Made by a program: the position numbers and the translations under genes. Shown piece after piece: positions 35,485-44,608 of a stretch of 64,000 nt of DNA. Position 1 is the first letter of the stretch. Each line of letters starts with the position of its first letter. This stretch comes from Verrucomicrobiales bacterium (lineage in GTDB: Bacteria; Verrucomicrobiota; Verrucomicrobiia; Verrucomicrobiales; DEV007), in the NCBI GenBank assembly GCA_029213005.1, contig JARGPI010000016.1:62001-126000 (forward strand), written 5' to 3'. The notes below the pieces were generated by a model, which saw only the letters and a list, made by a program, of their open reading frames with translations, ran no database searches and had not been told where the DNA came from.

Positions 35485-36219
35485 ATGGAGTTGGCTCTCG
35501 GGAACGTCTCAAAAATCTACGGGGAAACGATCGCCGTTGATCAAGTGTCACTGGAAACCAATCCGGAAACCGGTGTGCTGGTTTTGATTGGCCCCTCGGG
35601 TGGCGGGAAGTCGACTTTACTCAGACTGATCGGGGGGCTGGAGGCTCCCAGTTCCGGTGAAATCCATCACGCCGGTAATCCGTTGCCGAAAGAAGAGGAT
35701 GCCCTCCGGTCCTTTCGGAAGCAAAACGGTTTTCTGTTTCAAAATTTCAATCTTTTCCCTCACCTGACGGCTCTAGAAAATCTGGTGATGCCGCTGACGA
35801 AAGTTCACGGGATGGAAAAGTCGGCCGCCGATGAGGTTTCCCGCTCGGTTCTGGATCGCTTCGGCCTCGCTGAGCATGCGGAAAAAATGCCGGTTCAACT
35901 ATCAGGCGGTCAGCAACAGCGGGTTGGTCTCGCCCGGGCCATGGCTCACAAACCGGGGTTGTTACTACTCGATGAACCCACCTCAGCGCTCGATCCAGAG
36001 ATGAAAGCTGAAGTGCTGGATGTGATCGATGAGCTTCGCCGGGAAGGCCAAAAGATTATTCTGACCACTCATGAAATGGGATTCGCCCGCAAAGTCGGAG
36101 ACGAAACCGCTTATCTATCCAGGGGTAGAATCATTGGTCGAGGCATTGGTAATGAGCTGTTTACCAATCCGCCGGACCCCGAAATTGAGCAGTTTCTGGC
36201 GAAGGTGATGAAGTGGTGA
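35485..36219 (+). CDS. ABC transporter ATPase, polar amino-acid (GlnQ) type, orphan
   Basis: A 244-residue ATPase with Walker A GPSGGGKSTLL (residues about 32-42), Q-loop QNFNLFPHLTALENL, signature LSGGQQQRVGLARAM, Walker B LLLLDEPTSALDPE and H-loop TTHEMGFA. It is closest in pattern to GlnQ/HisP. No permease or substrate-binding protein is encoded beside it. It is tightly coupled to the anchored unknown protein at 34197, which may be its functional partner. Confidence 0.9.
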   Translation: MELALGNVSKIYGETIAVDQVSLETNPETGVLVLIGPSGGGKSTLLRLIGGLEAPSSGEIHHAGNPLPKEEDALRSFRKQNGFLFQNFNLFPHLTALENLVMPLTKVHGMEKSAADEVSRSVLDRFGLAEHAEKMPVQLSGGQQQRVGLARAMAHKPGLLLLDEPTSALDPEMKAEVLDVIDELRREGQKIILTTHEMGFARKVGDETAYLSRGRIIGRGIGNELFTNPPDPEIEQFLAKVMKW

Positions 36220-36285
36220 AAATAGTGAATTGCGCCGAAAGGATTTCGTTGCCGAACGGAAAAAACAAAGTCATGTTTACCGGTT

Positions 36286-38700
36286 ATGAAGCCCATACTC
36301 TCCTCTGTTCTTCTTTTTGTGCTCATCTATCAAAACGGTTTTACCGGCGAACCGGGACCTGCGGAGAAAATTGACCAACTGGTTGAGGCGACATTAAAGA
36401 AACAGGGGATCACTCCAAATGCGGCAATCTCCGATCCGGTATTTTTACGACGGGTGTACCTGAACATCGCAGGGCGGGTTCCGACGATCGAGGAATCGGA
36501 GGCTTTTCATACCAATTCTTACCCGAACAAACGGGAGCGGCTTATTGATGAGTTAATTCACGGCGAAGCTCACGTGTCCCATGCCTACCATTTCTGGGGT
36601 GATTTGCTCCGCCTGAACGGCGAACCGAACCGGGGCGCTCTCGCGAATGCCTACGAGCTATGGGTCAAGGAGGCGATTCGGTCAAACATGCCCTATGACA
36701 AAATGGTTTACTCCCTGGTCACTGCCGAGGGTAAATTCTGGGAGAACGGAGCGGTAGGGTATTATTTCCGGGACCGGGGGATGCCTCTCGATAATATGTC
36801 AAACACGGTCCGGGTGTTCCTCGGTACGCGGTTGGAGTGTGCTCAGTGCCACAATCACCCTTTTGATAAATGGACCCAAATGGACTATTTCAAGATGGCA
36901 TCATTCAGCTATGGCATGAACTCCAGGAACTACGATGCGCCGAACCGGGATCGATTTGCTCAGCAGGTAAGGAAAAGCGGAGAGGTGGCCTATATGGCAA
37001 AAGCGAAGGAACTCACCGGGAAAGACGATTTTCCCTACATGGGTAAACCCGGGATGCTCGAAAAGTATCTGGAAAGGGTTGCTGAAGATTCCAGTGCCGG
37101 TGATGAAGCAGGCCCCGCCAAGCCATCGAAGAGGGCTACTAAGCGGAAGAAACGCATAAACCATCACGAATCTCTCGGAATGACTGCGGACGAATTTGCC
37201 AATGTCGTGAGGCAGTGCATTGCAGCCGGAGAGGCAAATCAAATGAGTAAGGAAACGGGACGGGCTATCATCAAGGAACTATACGATCCGCTGCAGTATA
37301 CCAGCGTTTCAGCCGGAGATCGCAATGCTAAGCTACCTCACGATTATCAATATTCGGATGCGAAGCCGAATCAGGAAATACCGGCGGAAACGATGTTCGG
37401 TGCCGATATCGACCTCTCGCAGACTGACAGCAAAATCCAGGCATACGGAAAGTGGATGACTTCGCCGGAAAATCCCACGTTTACGAGAGTGATCGTGAAC
37501 CGGCTCTGGAAGGAAGTGTTTGGTATTGGTATCTTCGAGCCGGTTGATGAGTTAACCGACCATACCTACCTGTCGAATCCTGAGTTACTCAATTACCTGG
37601 AAAAACTCATGATCGACTTGCAGTACGATCAAAAAGCGTTCCAACAAGTTCTCTACAACACCCAGACCTATCAGAGGGAATCGTTCAAAGGTGAGTTGGA
37701 GATGGGTGCGCCCTTCTATTTCCAGGGACCTGTCCTGCGTCGGATGAGTGCTGAGCAGATCTGGGACTCGCTTGTCGCACTGGCACTGCCTGAGGCTGAT
37801 CGCTATCAGCCAAAACTGAAATCGATGTTAAGCAGTATCGATCGGGTGAAGCGGATTTATCAAAGTCTTGAGGAGCGGCCTTACGAAGAATACGCCGCTA
37901 TGATTGAGGAGTTGGCTCCACTGATCGGTCAGCGAAAACAGACCGACGATGAAAACCGGAAAAAACTGGAGCAGGCCAAAGCCTCCGGAGACGAGGACGC
38001 GTTTCGTCGACTGCGTCAGGAAATTGGAAGCAGCCGAAAAGAGCTCGCCAACCGGATTTCCGACGTGGCCTATATTCATCTCAACGAGAAAGTGGATGCC
38101 GGGGAGTTGATGCTCGCGATGGGGGTAATGGATGTCGGTTTTGATGCGTTGATGGATGACGAGTCACCGGAAAACAGCAGGGAAATCGTCACGAGTTTAC
38201 CTAAACCTGAATTCAAAAAGAAATCGTTTCAATCCGAGGAGCGGAAGAAGGACCGTGACAGAGCGGCCCGCAAAGAAGCGCAGCGCGAGATGATGGCGGA
38301 CTACAATATATACCGGAAGCTGATCTCTGGTATGGCCCGCGCATCGGAACTGGCATCGCCGGCTCCCCGGGGGCACTTCCTTCGCGACTTCGGGCAATCC
38401 GATCGGGAGGTGATTGAAAACGCATCGGACCATGCTTCGGTTCCTCAGGCTCTCAACCTGTTGAATGGTCAAATCGTGGAATCGCTGACTAACCCATACT
38501 CCACTTTTGGAAAGCGACTTGAGGAAGCGGGAACACCGGAGGAAAAAGCAAAAATGATCTTTCAGGCGATGTTGACCCGTGAACCCACCGAATCCGAGAT
38601 GGAGCTGGTAAAAGCCGAAGTGGAAAGCAGCGGAGACAAATCCTATGAGGGAATTGTCTGGGCTCTACTGAATACCCGGCAGTTTATGTTTATTCAATAG
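36286..38700 (+). CDS. DUF1549 / DUF1553 (PSD1) protein, form without N-terminal PSCyt1
   Basis: An 804-residue exported protein with a signal peptide (MKPILSSVLLFVLIYQNGFTG). The DUF1549 domain starts early (DPVFLRRVYLNIAGRVPTIEE) and holds one haem-like CAQCHNHPFDKWTQMDYFKM. A lysine-rich low-complexity patch (SKRATKRKKRINHHES) follows, then DUF1553 (NPTFTRVIVNRLWKEVFGIGI; RRMSAEQIWDSLVALA). A charged helical insert (residues about 520-680, many E/K/R) separates parts of the second domain. No DUF1501 partner follows. It converges with the glnD-like gene, overlapping by 11 bp. Confidence 0.88.
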   Translation: MKPILSSVLLFVLIYQNGFTGEPGPAEKIDQLVEATLKKQGITPNAAISDPVFLRRVYLNIAGRVPTIEESEAFHTNSYPNKRERLIDELIHGEAHVSHAYHFWGDLLRLNGEPNRGALANAYELWVKEAIRSNMPYDKMVYSLVTAEGKFWENGAVGYYFRDRGMPLDNMSNTVRVFLGTRLECAQCHNHPFDKWTQMDYFKMASFSYGMNSRNYDAPNRDRFAQQVRKSGEVAYMAKAKELTGKDDFPYMGKPGMLEKYLERVAEDSSAGDEAGPAKPSKRATKRKKRINHHESLGMTADEFANVVRQCIAAGEANQMSKETGRAIIKELYDPLQYTSVSAGDRNAKLPHDYQYSDAKPNQEIPAETMFGADIDLSQTDSKIQAYGKWMTSPENPTFTRVIVNRLWKEVFGIGIFEPVDELTDHTYLSNPELLNYLEKLMIDLQYDQKAFQQVLYNTQTYQRESFKGELEMGAPFYFQGPVLRRMSAEQIWDSLVALALPEADRYQPKLKSMLSSIDRVKRIYQSLEERPYEEYAAMIEELAPLIGQRKQTDDENRKKLEQAKASGDEDAFRRLRQEIGSSRKELANRISDVAYIHLNEKVDAGELMLAMGVMDVGFDALMDDESPENSREIVTSLPKPEFKKKSFQSEERKKDRDRAARKEAQREMMADYNIYRKLISGMARASELASPAPRGHFLRDFGQSDREVIENASDHASVPQALNLLNGQIVESLTNPYSTFGKRLEEAGTPEEKAKMIFQAMLTREPTESEMELVKAEVESSGDKSYEGIVWALLNTRQFMFIQ

Positions 38701-41362
38701 TGTGGTCGTTCCATGTCTCCACGATCCGGTGCGCCTCGGCGGGATTCATTGACCGGGGTAGGGAAATATAGACCGAGGCCCGGGCATTTCCCTTTCCGGT
38801 ATGAGCTGCGAGACCGTAGATATTTGCCCCGAGGCGGCGATAGGCTTTCAGGGCGAGATAGTAGATCAACGCGCCGACTTCCTTTTGGGTTTCCCCTCGT
38901 AACTGGTAGAGATGGCCTGCCGTTTCGCGAAGCGAAATGTCGCGCGCAATGTCCGGGAGAGCTGCCTCGTCGGCTTCGCTGATATATTTCTTCTCGACAA
39001 TGGCTGAGGTGATTTCGTCAGTTAATTCACTGATTGATGGCGGATTGGTGACATCCGGGTTCAAAGGAGCAAGGTGAAAGAAATCCAGCGCCAGTCCGTG
39101 AGTCGCGGCCGAGAACAAATGGGCCTGACTTAACTCCGCGCCGAGTTTCCAGAATGCACCGCTGATCGAGGCGGCAATTCCAAGGTGGTCGACCGCCGCA
39201 ATTCCGATAATGTTCGAGGTTCCGATTCGGAAACGGTTCACTTTCGGCGGGGTCGTTTTATCATCCTTCAGATTGATCAGATAGTAACCAAACCTCACTG
39301 CATACTGACGGTAGATACCTTTGTAAAAGTCATTCCCGAAATTTTTCAGCACTTCCAACTGGTCGGGGCTGAAGCCCAAATTGTGTAGTTTCGCCGAGGG
39401 GTCGGAATCTTCGCCAGTGATGGAAATCGTCGCTTTGACATAGAGCTCCCGGATATTGAACCATCGATCCGGAAAGGTGTTTTCCCCTTCCCACTCTGTC
39501 CGGTCGACTGAAGTGAAAATATAGAGGGTCCGGAGTAGAGAATCGTCGTGATGGCACAATTCGGCGATACTCTCGACCCGGTCGTCGTTCATTAGATCTT
39601 TGAGAGCATACTCCTTAAACGCGCGTCGGTTCTCGACCAGGAAACGGGCAATTTCCAAGGTCTCAGGCGCGAAATCGCAGTCTGCGAAACATTCCTCAAA
39701 GTAGCGATTCAGTGGGATTCCTGAGAAACCGCTGGAAAAACGTTTATGGATTTCCAGTGCCGTATTGCTCCGGGCCGCGATGTCATTAGCGGTCTCGGGG
39801 AGGCGCTTCACAAAAAGAGCGAGTCGAATCGCGGCGAGATGGTCATCATCGAGAAGAGCTGCTTCAACATCGTTCCGGAAATCAAAGTCCGGGATTTCCA
39901 GCTTTCGGGGATCAACCGCATCATTCAACGCGTTGTGACCAGTCTCGATCGACTGTTCGAGTGCCCGCAATTTTTCGCGTACCAGTGCGCCGCGAAGACA
40001 TTTTTTCTGATCGAGAATTCGCTCATCAATAGACACCTCGAATTTGTCATACCCGGGGAAAAGGCGCGCCAGGGCACCGGGCAGCTGAGCCAGGAATTTC
40101 ATCGAATCAGCGAGGCTGCCCCGCGATTCGTAAAAGAGGTCTGAAAGTTCCGGCACGGGGACCATCCAGTCACCGGCATCACGAAAGGTTGATTCCATTC
40201 CCGCTGGATCGATTGGAATCCCATACCGCTGCGATGCCACTAACATCCCGAGCGCGGCGCGGCTTTTTTCCCGGTCAGTATTGCGATCCGACGCCTTGTC
40301 CACCAGTCCGCCGGTTCGATAGACGATACCGCTTCCGGGACGAATCACGCGACCCAGTTTCAATTCCCGTCCGATCACTCCCCAGGTGAATTGGCTTACC
40401 CGGCGACGGTTGGAGAGGAAAAGCGAGCGCACTTCGTTGGCGAACTCAAACTTGGTTTTGGGATCGGCCCCGGCTCCTGCCAATTCCCCGAATGCCATAA
40501 AGTCGCGAAACCCGAAAACATCTTCATGATGCGAGCCGTCGACGTTGGGGCGTCGGTTGGTGCCTTTGTAGAGATGAATAAAGGAGCGAATCCGGAGTAG
40601 AAAATAGTAGGCCTCCAAATCGCGGGGATCTTCGATCTCCTCATAGATCTGGTGACTGTGGCGAAATTCATTTCCGGCCAGGGACCAAATTCCCGCCAGG
40701 AAAACCCGCAGGCCGTCTTTTTTGATATCGTAAATGTCGAGCTGCTCATTCTTCGACGCGGATTCCCCCCATTTCTCCCGGTAAATTTCCGAGACGTGAA
40801 GAAAGTGCTCAAAGGGATCGTAGGTATCACGGATTCGTTCGCGAAAGGCATCGGCGAGTCCCTCGGGGTCGTAGACCGGCTTCATGTCGAGGAAAGCATT
40901 GAGCTGCTTGTCCTTCATTTTCGGGACATCATCAAGGTTGAAGGGCAAAACTTCCCCTTTATAACCGCAGTTGTTTTTGAACTGATCGGAATTGATGACC
41001 TGCTGCTGAAGTCCCATCAAAAACTGGTTTCCTTCGATAGCTCCGTCGAAGAGAAAGGCGTAGTCCGTGTCGGAACAGGGCGTCATCTCATCCCGGCCCG
41101 TCCCGCCGATGGCGACGACGGCGAAGGGGTGGTTATAGCCGAACGATTCCTGCTGTTCTTTAGCCCAATCCTCCATCAGCCCGTGATAAATGGCACAGCG
41201 TGACATCGTTATGTCGCGTCCATTCCCCAGTTCGGAGCCTTTGATCAATTGATTGTTTTCCTCGATCAACTTGTCGAAGGTTTTCCGCCGTCCGATCTCT
41301 GCAATCGAGGACCGGACGGCCTTCAGATACTCTTCGGACGTTTTCGGAATGATGGGACTCAT
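38690..41362 (-). CDS. glnD: GlnD-like nucleotidyltransferase with ACT domains, degenerate HD region
   Basis: About 890 residues, the length of PII uridylyltransferase. The nucleotidyltransferase motif GGTGRDEMTPCSDTDYAFL (about residues 87-105) keeps the metal-binding D-x-D. A GlnD linker follows (YFLLRIRSFIHLYKGTNRRPN). Near residues 590-640, FLVENRRAFKEYALKDLMN and RTLYIFTSVDRTEWEGEN align with the end of the GlnD HD domain, but the HD dyad and the usual H in VENH are missing. C-terminal ACT repeats include VDHLGIAASISGAFWKLGAEL. Transfer activity is likely; uridylyl removal is doubtful. ATG 41362 is chosen because AGGA lies 9 bp upstream. Confidence 0.8.
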   Translation of the reverse strand: MSPIIPKTSEEYLKAVRSSIAEIGRRKTFDKLIEENNQLIKGSELGNGRDITMSRCAIYHGLMEDWAKEQQESFGYNHPFAVVAIGGTGRDEMTPCSDTDYAFLFDGAIEGNQFLMGLQQQVINSDQFKNNCGYKGEVLPFNLDDVPKMKDKQLNAFLDMKPVYDPEGLADAFRERIRDTYDPFEHFLHVSEIYREKWGESASKNEQLDIYDIKKDGLRVFLAGIWSLAGNEFRHSHQIYEEIEDPRDLEAYYFLLRIRSFIHLYKGTNRRPNVDGSHHEDVFGFRDFMAFGELAGAGADPKTKFEFANEVRSLFLSNRRRVSQFTWGVIGRELKLGRVIRPGSGIVYRTGGLVDKASDRNTDREKSRAALGMLVASQRYGIPIDPAGMESTFRDAGDWMVPVPELSDLFYESRGSLADSMKFLAQLPGALARLFPGYDKFEVSIDERILDQKKCLRGALVREKLRALEQSIETGHNALNDAVDPRKLEIPDFDFRNDVEAALLDDDHLAAIRLALFVKRLPETANDIAARSNTALEIHKRFSSGFSGIPLNRYFEECFADCDFAPETLEIARFLVENRRAFKEYALKDLMNDDRVESIAELCHHDDSLLRTLYIFTSVDRTEWEGENTFPDRWFNIRELYVKATISITGEDSDPSAKLHNLGFSPDQLEVLKNFGNDFYKGIYRQYAVRFGYYLINLKDDKTTPPKVNRFRIGTSNIIGIAAVDHLGIAASISGAFWKLGAELSQAHLFSAATHGLALDFFHLAPLNPDVTNPPSISELTDEITSAIVEKKYISEADEAALPDIARDISLRETAGHLYQLRGETQKEVGALIYYLALKAYRRLGANIYGLAAHTGKGNARASVYISLPRSMNPAEAHRIVETWNDHTIE

Positions 41363-41448
41363 GGTTTCGGATCCTAACATAATATTAAAAGACTATTTAG
41401 CCGGCTCTCTGAAATGCAATCTGTTGAAAACAAATTCCAATCAAAAAA

Positions 41449-42123
41449 TCAAACGATTTCGGCTTGGATTCGAGCCGTCAGATCGTCGGGCAATCCGTAA
41501 GTCGCCACTTCTTCGCGGAACTTTACGGTGTCCAGGTTTGAGCCGTTTCCGAACCAGCCATTGAGACGGGTGGCCACAGCGGAATCGGTAAAGCTTAAGT
41601 GGTCAGGGTATAAGGCGAGTAACTGATCGATGAATCGGCTCTGTCTGCGAAGCAGGTATTTTTGATGGTAGTCCTCTGCGTAGGTAAAGATACCGATCGG
41701 TTCCACCGCGGTTTGGATTTTTTCCACCGGAATTCCGAGGTGCCCGCCTAATTGATCCCGGGATTTCTCCGTCACCATCTTCTGTTCTTTCCCATGATAC
41801 CAGATCGCATGGCGGTATTGTCGGCCGCCGAAATTTCTCAGTGGATTGTGGCTGGCCCAGATGAGGGAGAGCACCTCTTCGAAAGATATCACCGACGGGG
41901 CAAAATCGATTTCGATCGCCTCGGTATGATCGCCGATCTTGCGATAAGTAGGGTCGGGCATGGTGCCGCCGGTATAACCGACCCGGGTCCTGATTATCCC
42001 ATCTATATTCCCAAACTGGGAATCGGGATGCCAGAATCAACCTAAACCAAAAGTGGCGGTTTCCGTGGGCACTTGGGATACCAGTTGATCATGTTTCAAA
42101 GGAGAGGGTGCCAGCTTTGTCAT
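41449..42123 (-). CDS. msrA: Selenoprotein peptide-methionine (S)-S-oxide reductase (MsrA), Sec at UGA 42039-42037
   Basis: MsrA reduces the S-form of methionine sulfoxide. Standard calling stops at an in-frame TGA, leaving 170 residues from 41961 that lack the active site. Reading upstream in the same frame gives TATFGLG-(UGA)-FWHPDSQFG..IDGIIRTRVGYTGG, which matches the MsrA motif G-C-F-W with UGA exactly at the catalytic cysteine (codon 29). The conserved GDHTEAIEIDF and FGGRQYRHAIWYH follow. An ATG at 42123 preceded by AGGA gives a full protein of 224 residues with Sec. A hairpin at 42007-42023 fits a bacterial SECIS. A nonsense mutation is the alternative. Confidence 0.85.
42007..42023 (-). 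promoter_or_regulatory. Candidate bacterial SECIS hairpin of msrA
   Basis: In the transcript, 13 bases after the UGA, AUUCCC and GGGAAU form a perfect 6-bp stem closing the loop AGUUU. The loop G is 21 bases past the UGA. An outer AUCCC/GGGAU pairing can extend it. The loop contains GU, as recognised by SelB in the E. coli fdhF element, and is identical to that of the SelW-like gene. Confidence 0.75.
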
Positions 42124-42253
42124 TCCTGACTCTAAGCAGAATGCCTCCAAATCGCAAAATTTATAATTTCGGCACGACTGGGCCCGTTTTGTTAAGGAAT
42201 CTTAAAATTTTAGAGTTGCTTTCAATAAGGTTAGCTTTAACTTTTAAACAATC

Positions 42254-43669
42254 ATGAGAAAATCTAAAAAATCAGCATTGTTTCTCGCCATAGCTTTATC
42301 GGGGTTCGCGATTGCGCAGGAAAAGAGTGATCCTGTGGCAGGCATTATCACGAATGACAGCGAGGCTACCAGCGTGCTGGGTGGCGGATGGCCTCCTCAG
42401 AATTTCGGTAAGAAAGCGGGGAATTCGACCGTAAATGAAATTCTCAGAGGAACGGAGCAGAAGCTCACCATTTCTGATCCGGTCAAAGAATCGATCAAAA
42501 AGAATTCGACGGTAAAGCCGGTCAGCGAAAAGCTTCTCGCTCAAAATTCAGGTCCGGTCCCGAAGCCTGAGCTGACTCCGAAGCCGGAACCTTCCAAGCC
42601 AAAACCGAAGCCAGCGCCGATTGAAGAAATCAAGCTGCCATCTTTCGCCACCGAGCCAAAGCAGACCCAATCCGCGCTTCTCGGTGAGAAAAAGGAATCC
42701 ACGCCTCTGATTCTGCCGCCACTTCCCGCCGTGGTCGATGCGATCACCCCGGCGATTTCAGCGAATACGGTTCGTAAGCCGCGGCCTCCACAGCCCCGCG
42801 TCAAATCTGCCTACACGCTGGGACCTGGAGACACGGTTTCCTTTTCAACTTTTGACCGGGGTGATCTCGATCGCACCGTGAGAATCGCGCCCGACGGCAC
42901 CGTCAGTTATCTGCAGGCGGTGGCGGTAAACGCCAACGGCCTGACGGTCGATGAGTTGCGCGACCGGATGGAATCTGAACTTCAGAAATACCGCCGGGAC
43001 TTCAAATTGATCGTTTCTCCTCAGGAGTTGAACAGTAAGGAATTTGCCATTCTGGGCCGTGTCCGCACGCCGGGATCTTTCCCGCTGGATCGACCCACCA
43101 CGGTTCTTGAAGGGATTGCTCTGGCCGAAGGGGTGGAAGTTGGAACGATTCGCGGGTCGGCCTACGGTCTCGCCGATTTTGGTCGCTCCTTTGTCGCCCG
43201 GAAAGGCCGGAAGCTTGATGTCGACTTCTCAAAACTATATTATGAGGGCGACCTCGCTCAAAATGTATACCTGCAGCCGAATGACTATCTCTATGTGGCT
43301 TCGATTTTAAAGAACGAGTTCTATATTCTCGGAGCGGTTAACAATCCGGGCCGTGTCAAAATGCCGGACCGGGTGACGGTGGCAAAAGCAATCGCCATGT
43401 CCGGTGGTTTCCAGAACGAAGCGTATAAGATGAAAGTGTTGGTGATTCGCGGCGATATTCACAACCCTACCGTTCAGGTCGTCAACGTCAGGGATGTTCT
43501 GAGAGGGAATGCTCTCGATATCCCGGTCGAAAACCGCGACATTATCTTTGTGTCACGTCGTCCGTTTGAGATTTTGGAGCGTGTTCTCGACAGCGCCATC
43601 ACGACCTACATGCAGACTGTAACGGCCGAAGCGATCAATATCGGCTACACACCTCTGATCGGAAACTAA
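42254..43669 (+). CDS. Outer-membrane polysaccharide export protein (Wza/OPX-like)
   Basis: A 471-residue secreted protein with a signal peptide (MRKSKKSALFLAIALSGFAIAQ). A long Pro/Lys-rich region (about residues 95-130, PKPELTPKPEPSKPKPKPAP) precedes the Poly_export domain (AYTLGPGDTVSFSTFDRGDLDR, VRIAPDGTVSYLQAV) and two SLBB-like repeats (EFAILGRVRTPGSFPLDR; EFYILGAVNNPGRVKMPDR). Such proteins form the outer-membrane channel for capsule or exopolysaccharide. No synthase, Wzc or glycosyltransferase is adjacent. It diverges from msrA and overlaps cvfB by 4 bp at the 3' end. Confidence 0.88.
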   Translation: MRKSKKSALFLAIALSGFAIAQEKSDPVAGIITNDSEATSVLGGGWPPQNFGKKAGNSTVNEILRGTEQKLTISDPVKESIKKNSTVKPVSEKLLAQNSGPVPKPELTPKPEPSKPKPKPAPIEEIKLPSFATEPKQTQSALLGEKKESTPLILPPLPAVVDAITPAISANTVRKPRPPQPRVKSAYTLGPGDTVSFSTFDRGDLDRTVRIAPDGTVSYLQAVAVNANGLTVDELRDRMESELQKYRRDFKLIVSPQELNSKEFAILGRVRTPGSFPLDRPTTVLEGIALAEGVEVGTIRGSAYGLADFGRSFVARKGRKLDVDFSKLYYEGDLAQNVYLQPNDYLYVASILKNEFYILGAVNNPGRVKMPDRVTVAKAIAMSGGFQNEAYKMKVLVIRGDIHNPTVQVVNVRDVLRGNALDIPVENRDIIFVSRRPFEILERVLDSAITTYMQTVTAEAINIGYTPLIGN

Positions 43670-44505
43670 TTCTTCACCAGCCGGATGCCCTCATTTTCGA
43701 ACGTGATTTTACGGTTTCGATAGAGGGCGCCGAGAGCTTGCTTGAAAGCTTTTTTGCTGACTCCAAACTGAGACCGGATTTTCTCGGGTGAGCTTTTATC
43801 TCCCAGCGGCAGGTAACCGTCGCTGTGGTTTAGGGCCTCGAGAATATCTTCGGTTAAAGAGGTAACCCGCCCATAGCCGCTCTGGTTCAAAGTGAGATCG
43901 ATCTTGCCTTCGCTCCGGATCGTTTTGATATAGGCTTCCATGGTTTCGCCGATCTGAATCGGGAAAGTAATCTCCGAATGATATAGTAAACCGAGGTATT
44001 GGTTATTGACGATAGCATTGTACCCCATCGGCGTTTCATTACAGATCAGCAGGCTGACCGGTTGCCCCTCATCATAGGGCGGGATACTGCGATCGACATA
44101 TCTCTGGCATTTCATCGATCCGATAATGCGGCCACTGCGACGGTCCTCCCGGATCGCAACCACCACCTTTTGACCCTCGCGGACCCGGCCGATTTGTTCG
44201 GCGAAGGGGAGGAGCAAATCTTTAGCCAGCCCCCATTCGAGAAAGGCCCCCATTTTCGGGTGAACGCTGAGCACTTCCAGCGCGGCAAAGTCACCGACCT
44301 GAGCGAGAGGTTGCTCTGTGGTGGCGATAATCCGGTCCTTCGAATCGAGATAGACGAACACCTCGAATTCCTCGCCCGGTTCCGCGTCCTCGGGGAGGTA
44401 CTTAGAAGGACAGAGGATCAAACCGTGTTCGCCGCCATCGAGCAGCAGCCCAATGTCGGTTTCCTCGATTGCTATCAACTTGTTCCATCTTCCAATATCC
44501 GCCAT
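43666..44505 (-). CDS. cvfB: CvfB-family S1-like RNA-binding protein
   Basis: A 279-residue protein with three OB/S1-like domains followed by a C-terminal winged helix (SSPEKIRSQFGVSKKAFKQALGALYRNRKI). Characteristic segments are GLLLDGGEHGLILCPSKYLP, AFLEWGLAKDLLLPFAEQ and YNAIVNNQYLGLLYHSEI. CvfB (YitL) proteins bind RNA and affect regulation in Firmicutes. It diverges from the SelW-like gene, with about 100 bp between the starts. Confidence 0.9.
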   Translation of the reverse strand: MADIGRWNKLIAIEETDIGLLLDGGEHGLILCPSKYLPEDAEPGEEFEVFVYLDSKDRIIATTEQPLAQVGDFAALEVLSVHPKMGAFLEWGLAKDLLLPFAEQIGRVREGQKVVVAIREDRRSGRIIGSMKCQRYVDRSIPPYDEGQPVSLLICNETPMGYNAIVNNQYLGLLYHSEITFPIQIGETMEAYIKTIRSEGKIDLTLNQSGYGRVTSLTEDILEALNHSDGYLPLGDKSSPEKIRSQFGVSKKAFKQALGALYRNRKITFENEGIRLVKN

Positions 44506-44608
44506 GGCTGCCAGTCTCGTTCAAAGGCGCGGAATGTCGCCCGAAAATCTCGGGGGGAGTGGTCAAAAAATCGCTGGAATTCCGTCCGGATTTCGACAGG
44601 TTAACGGT

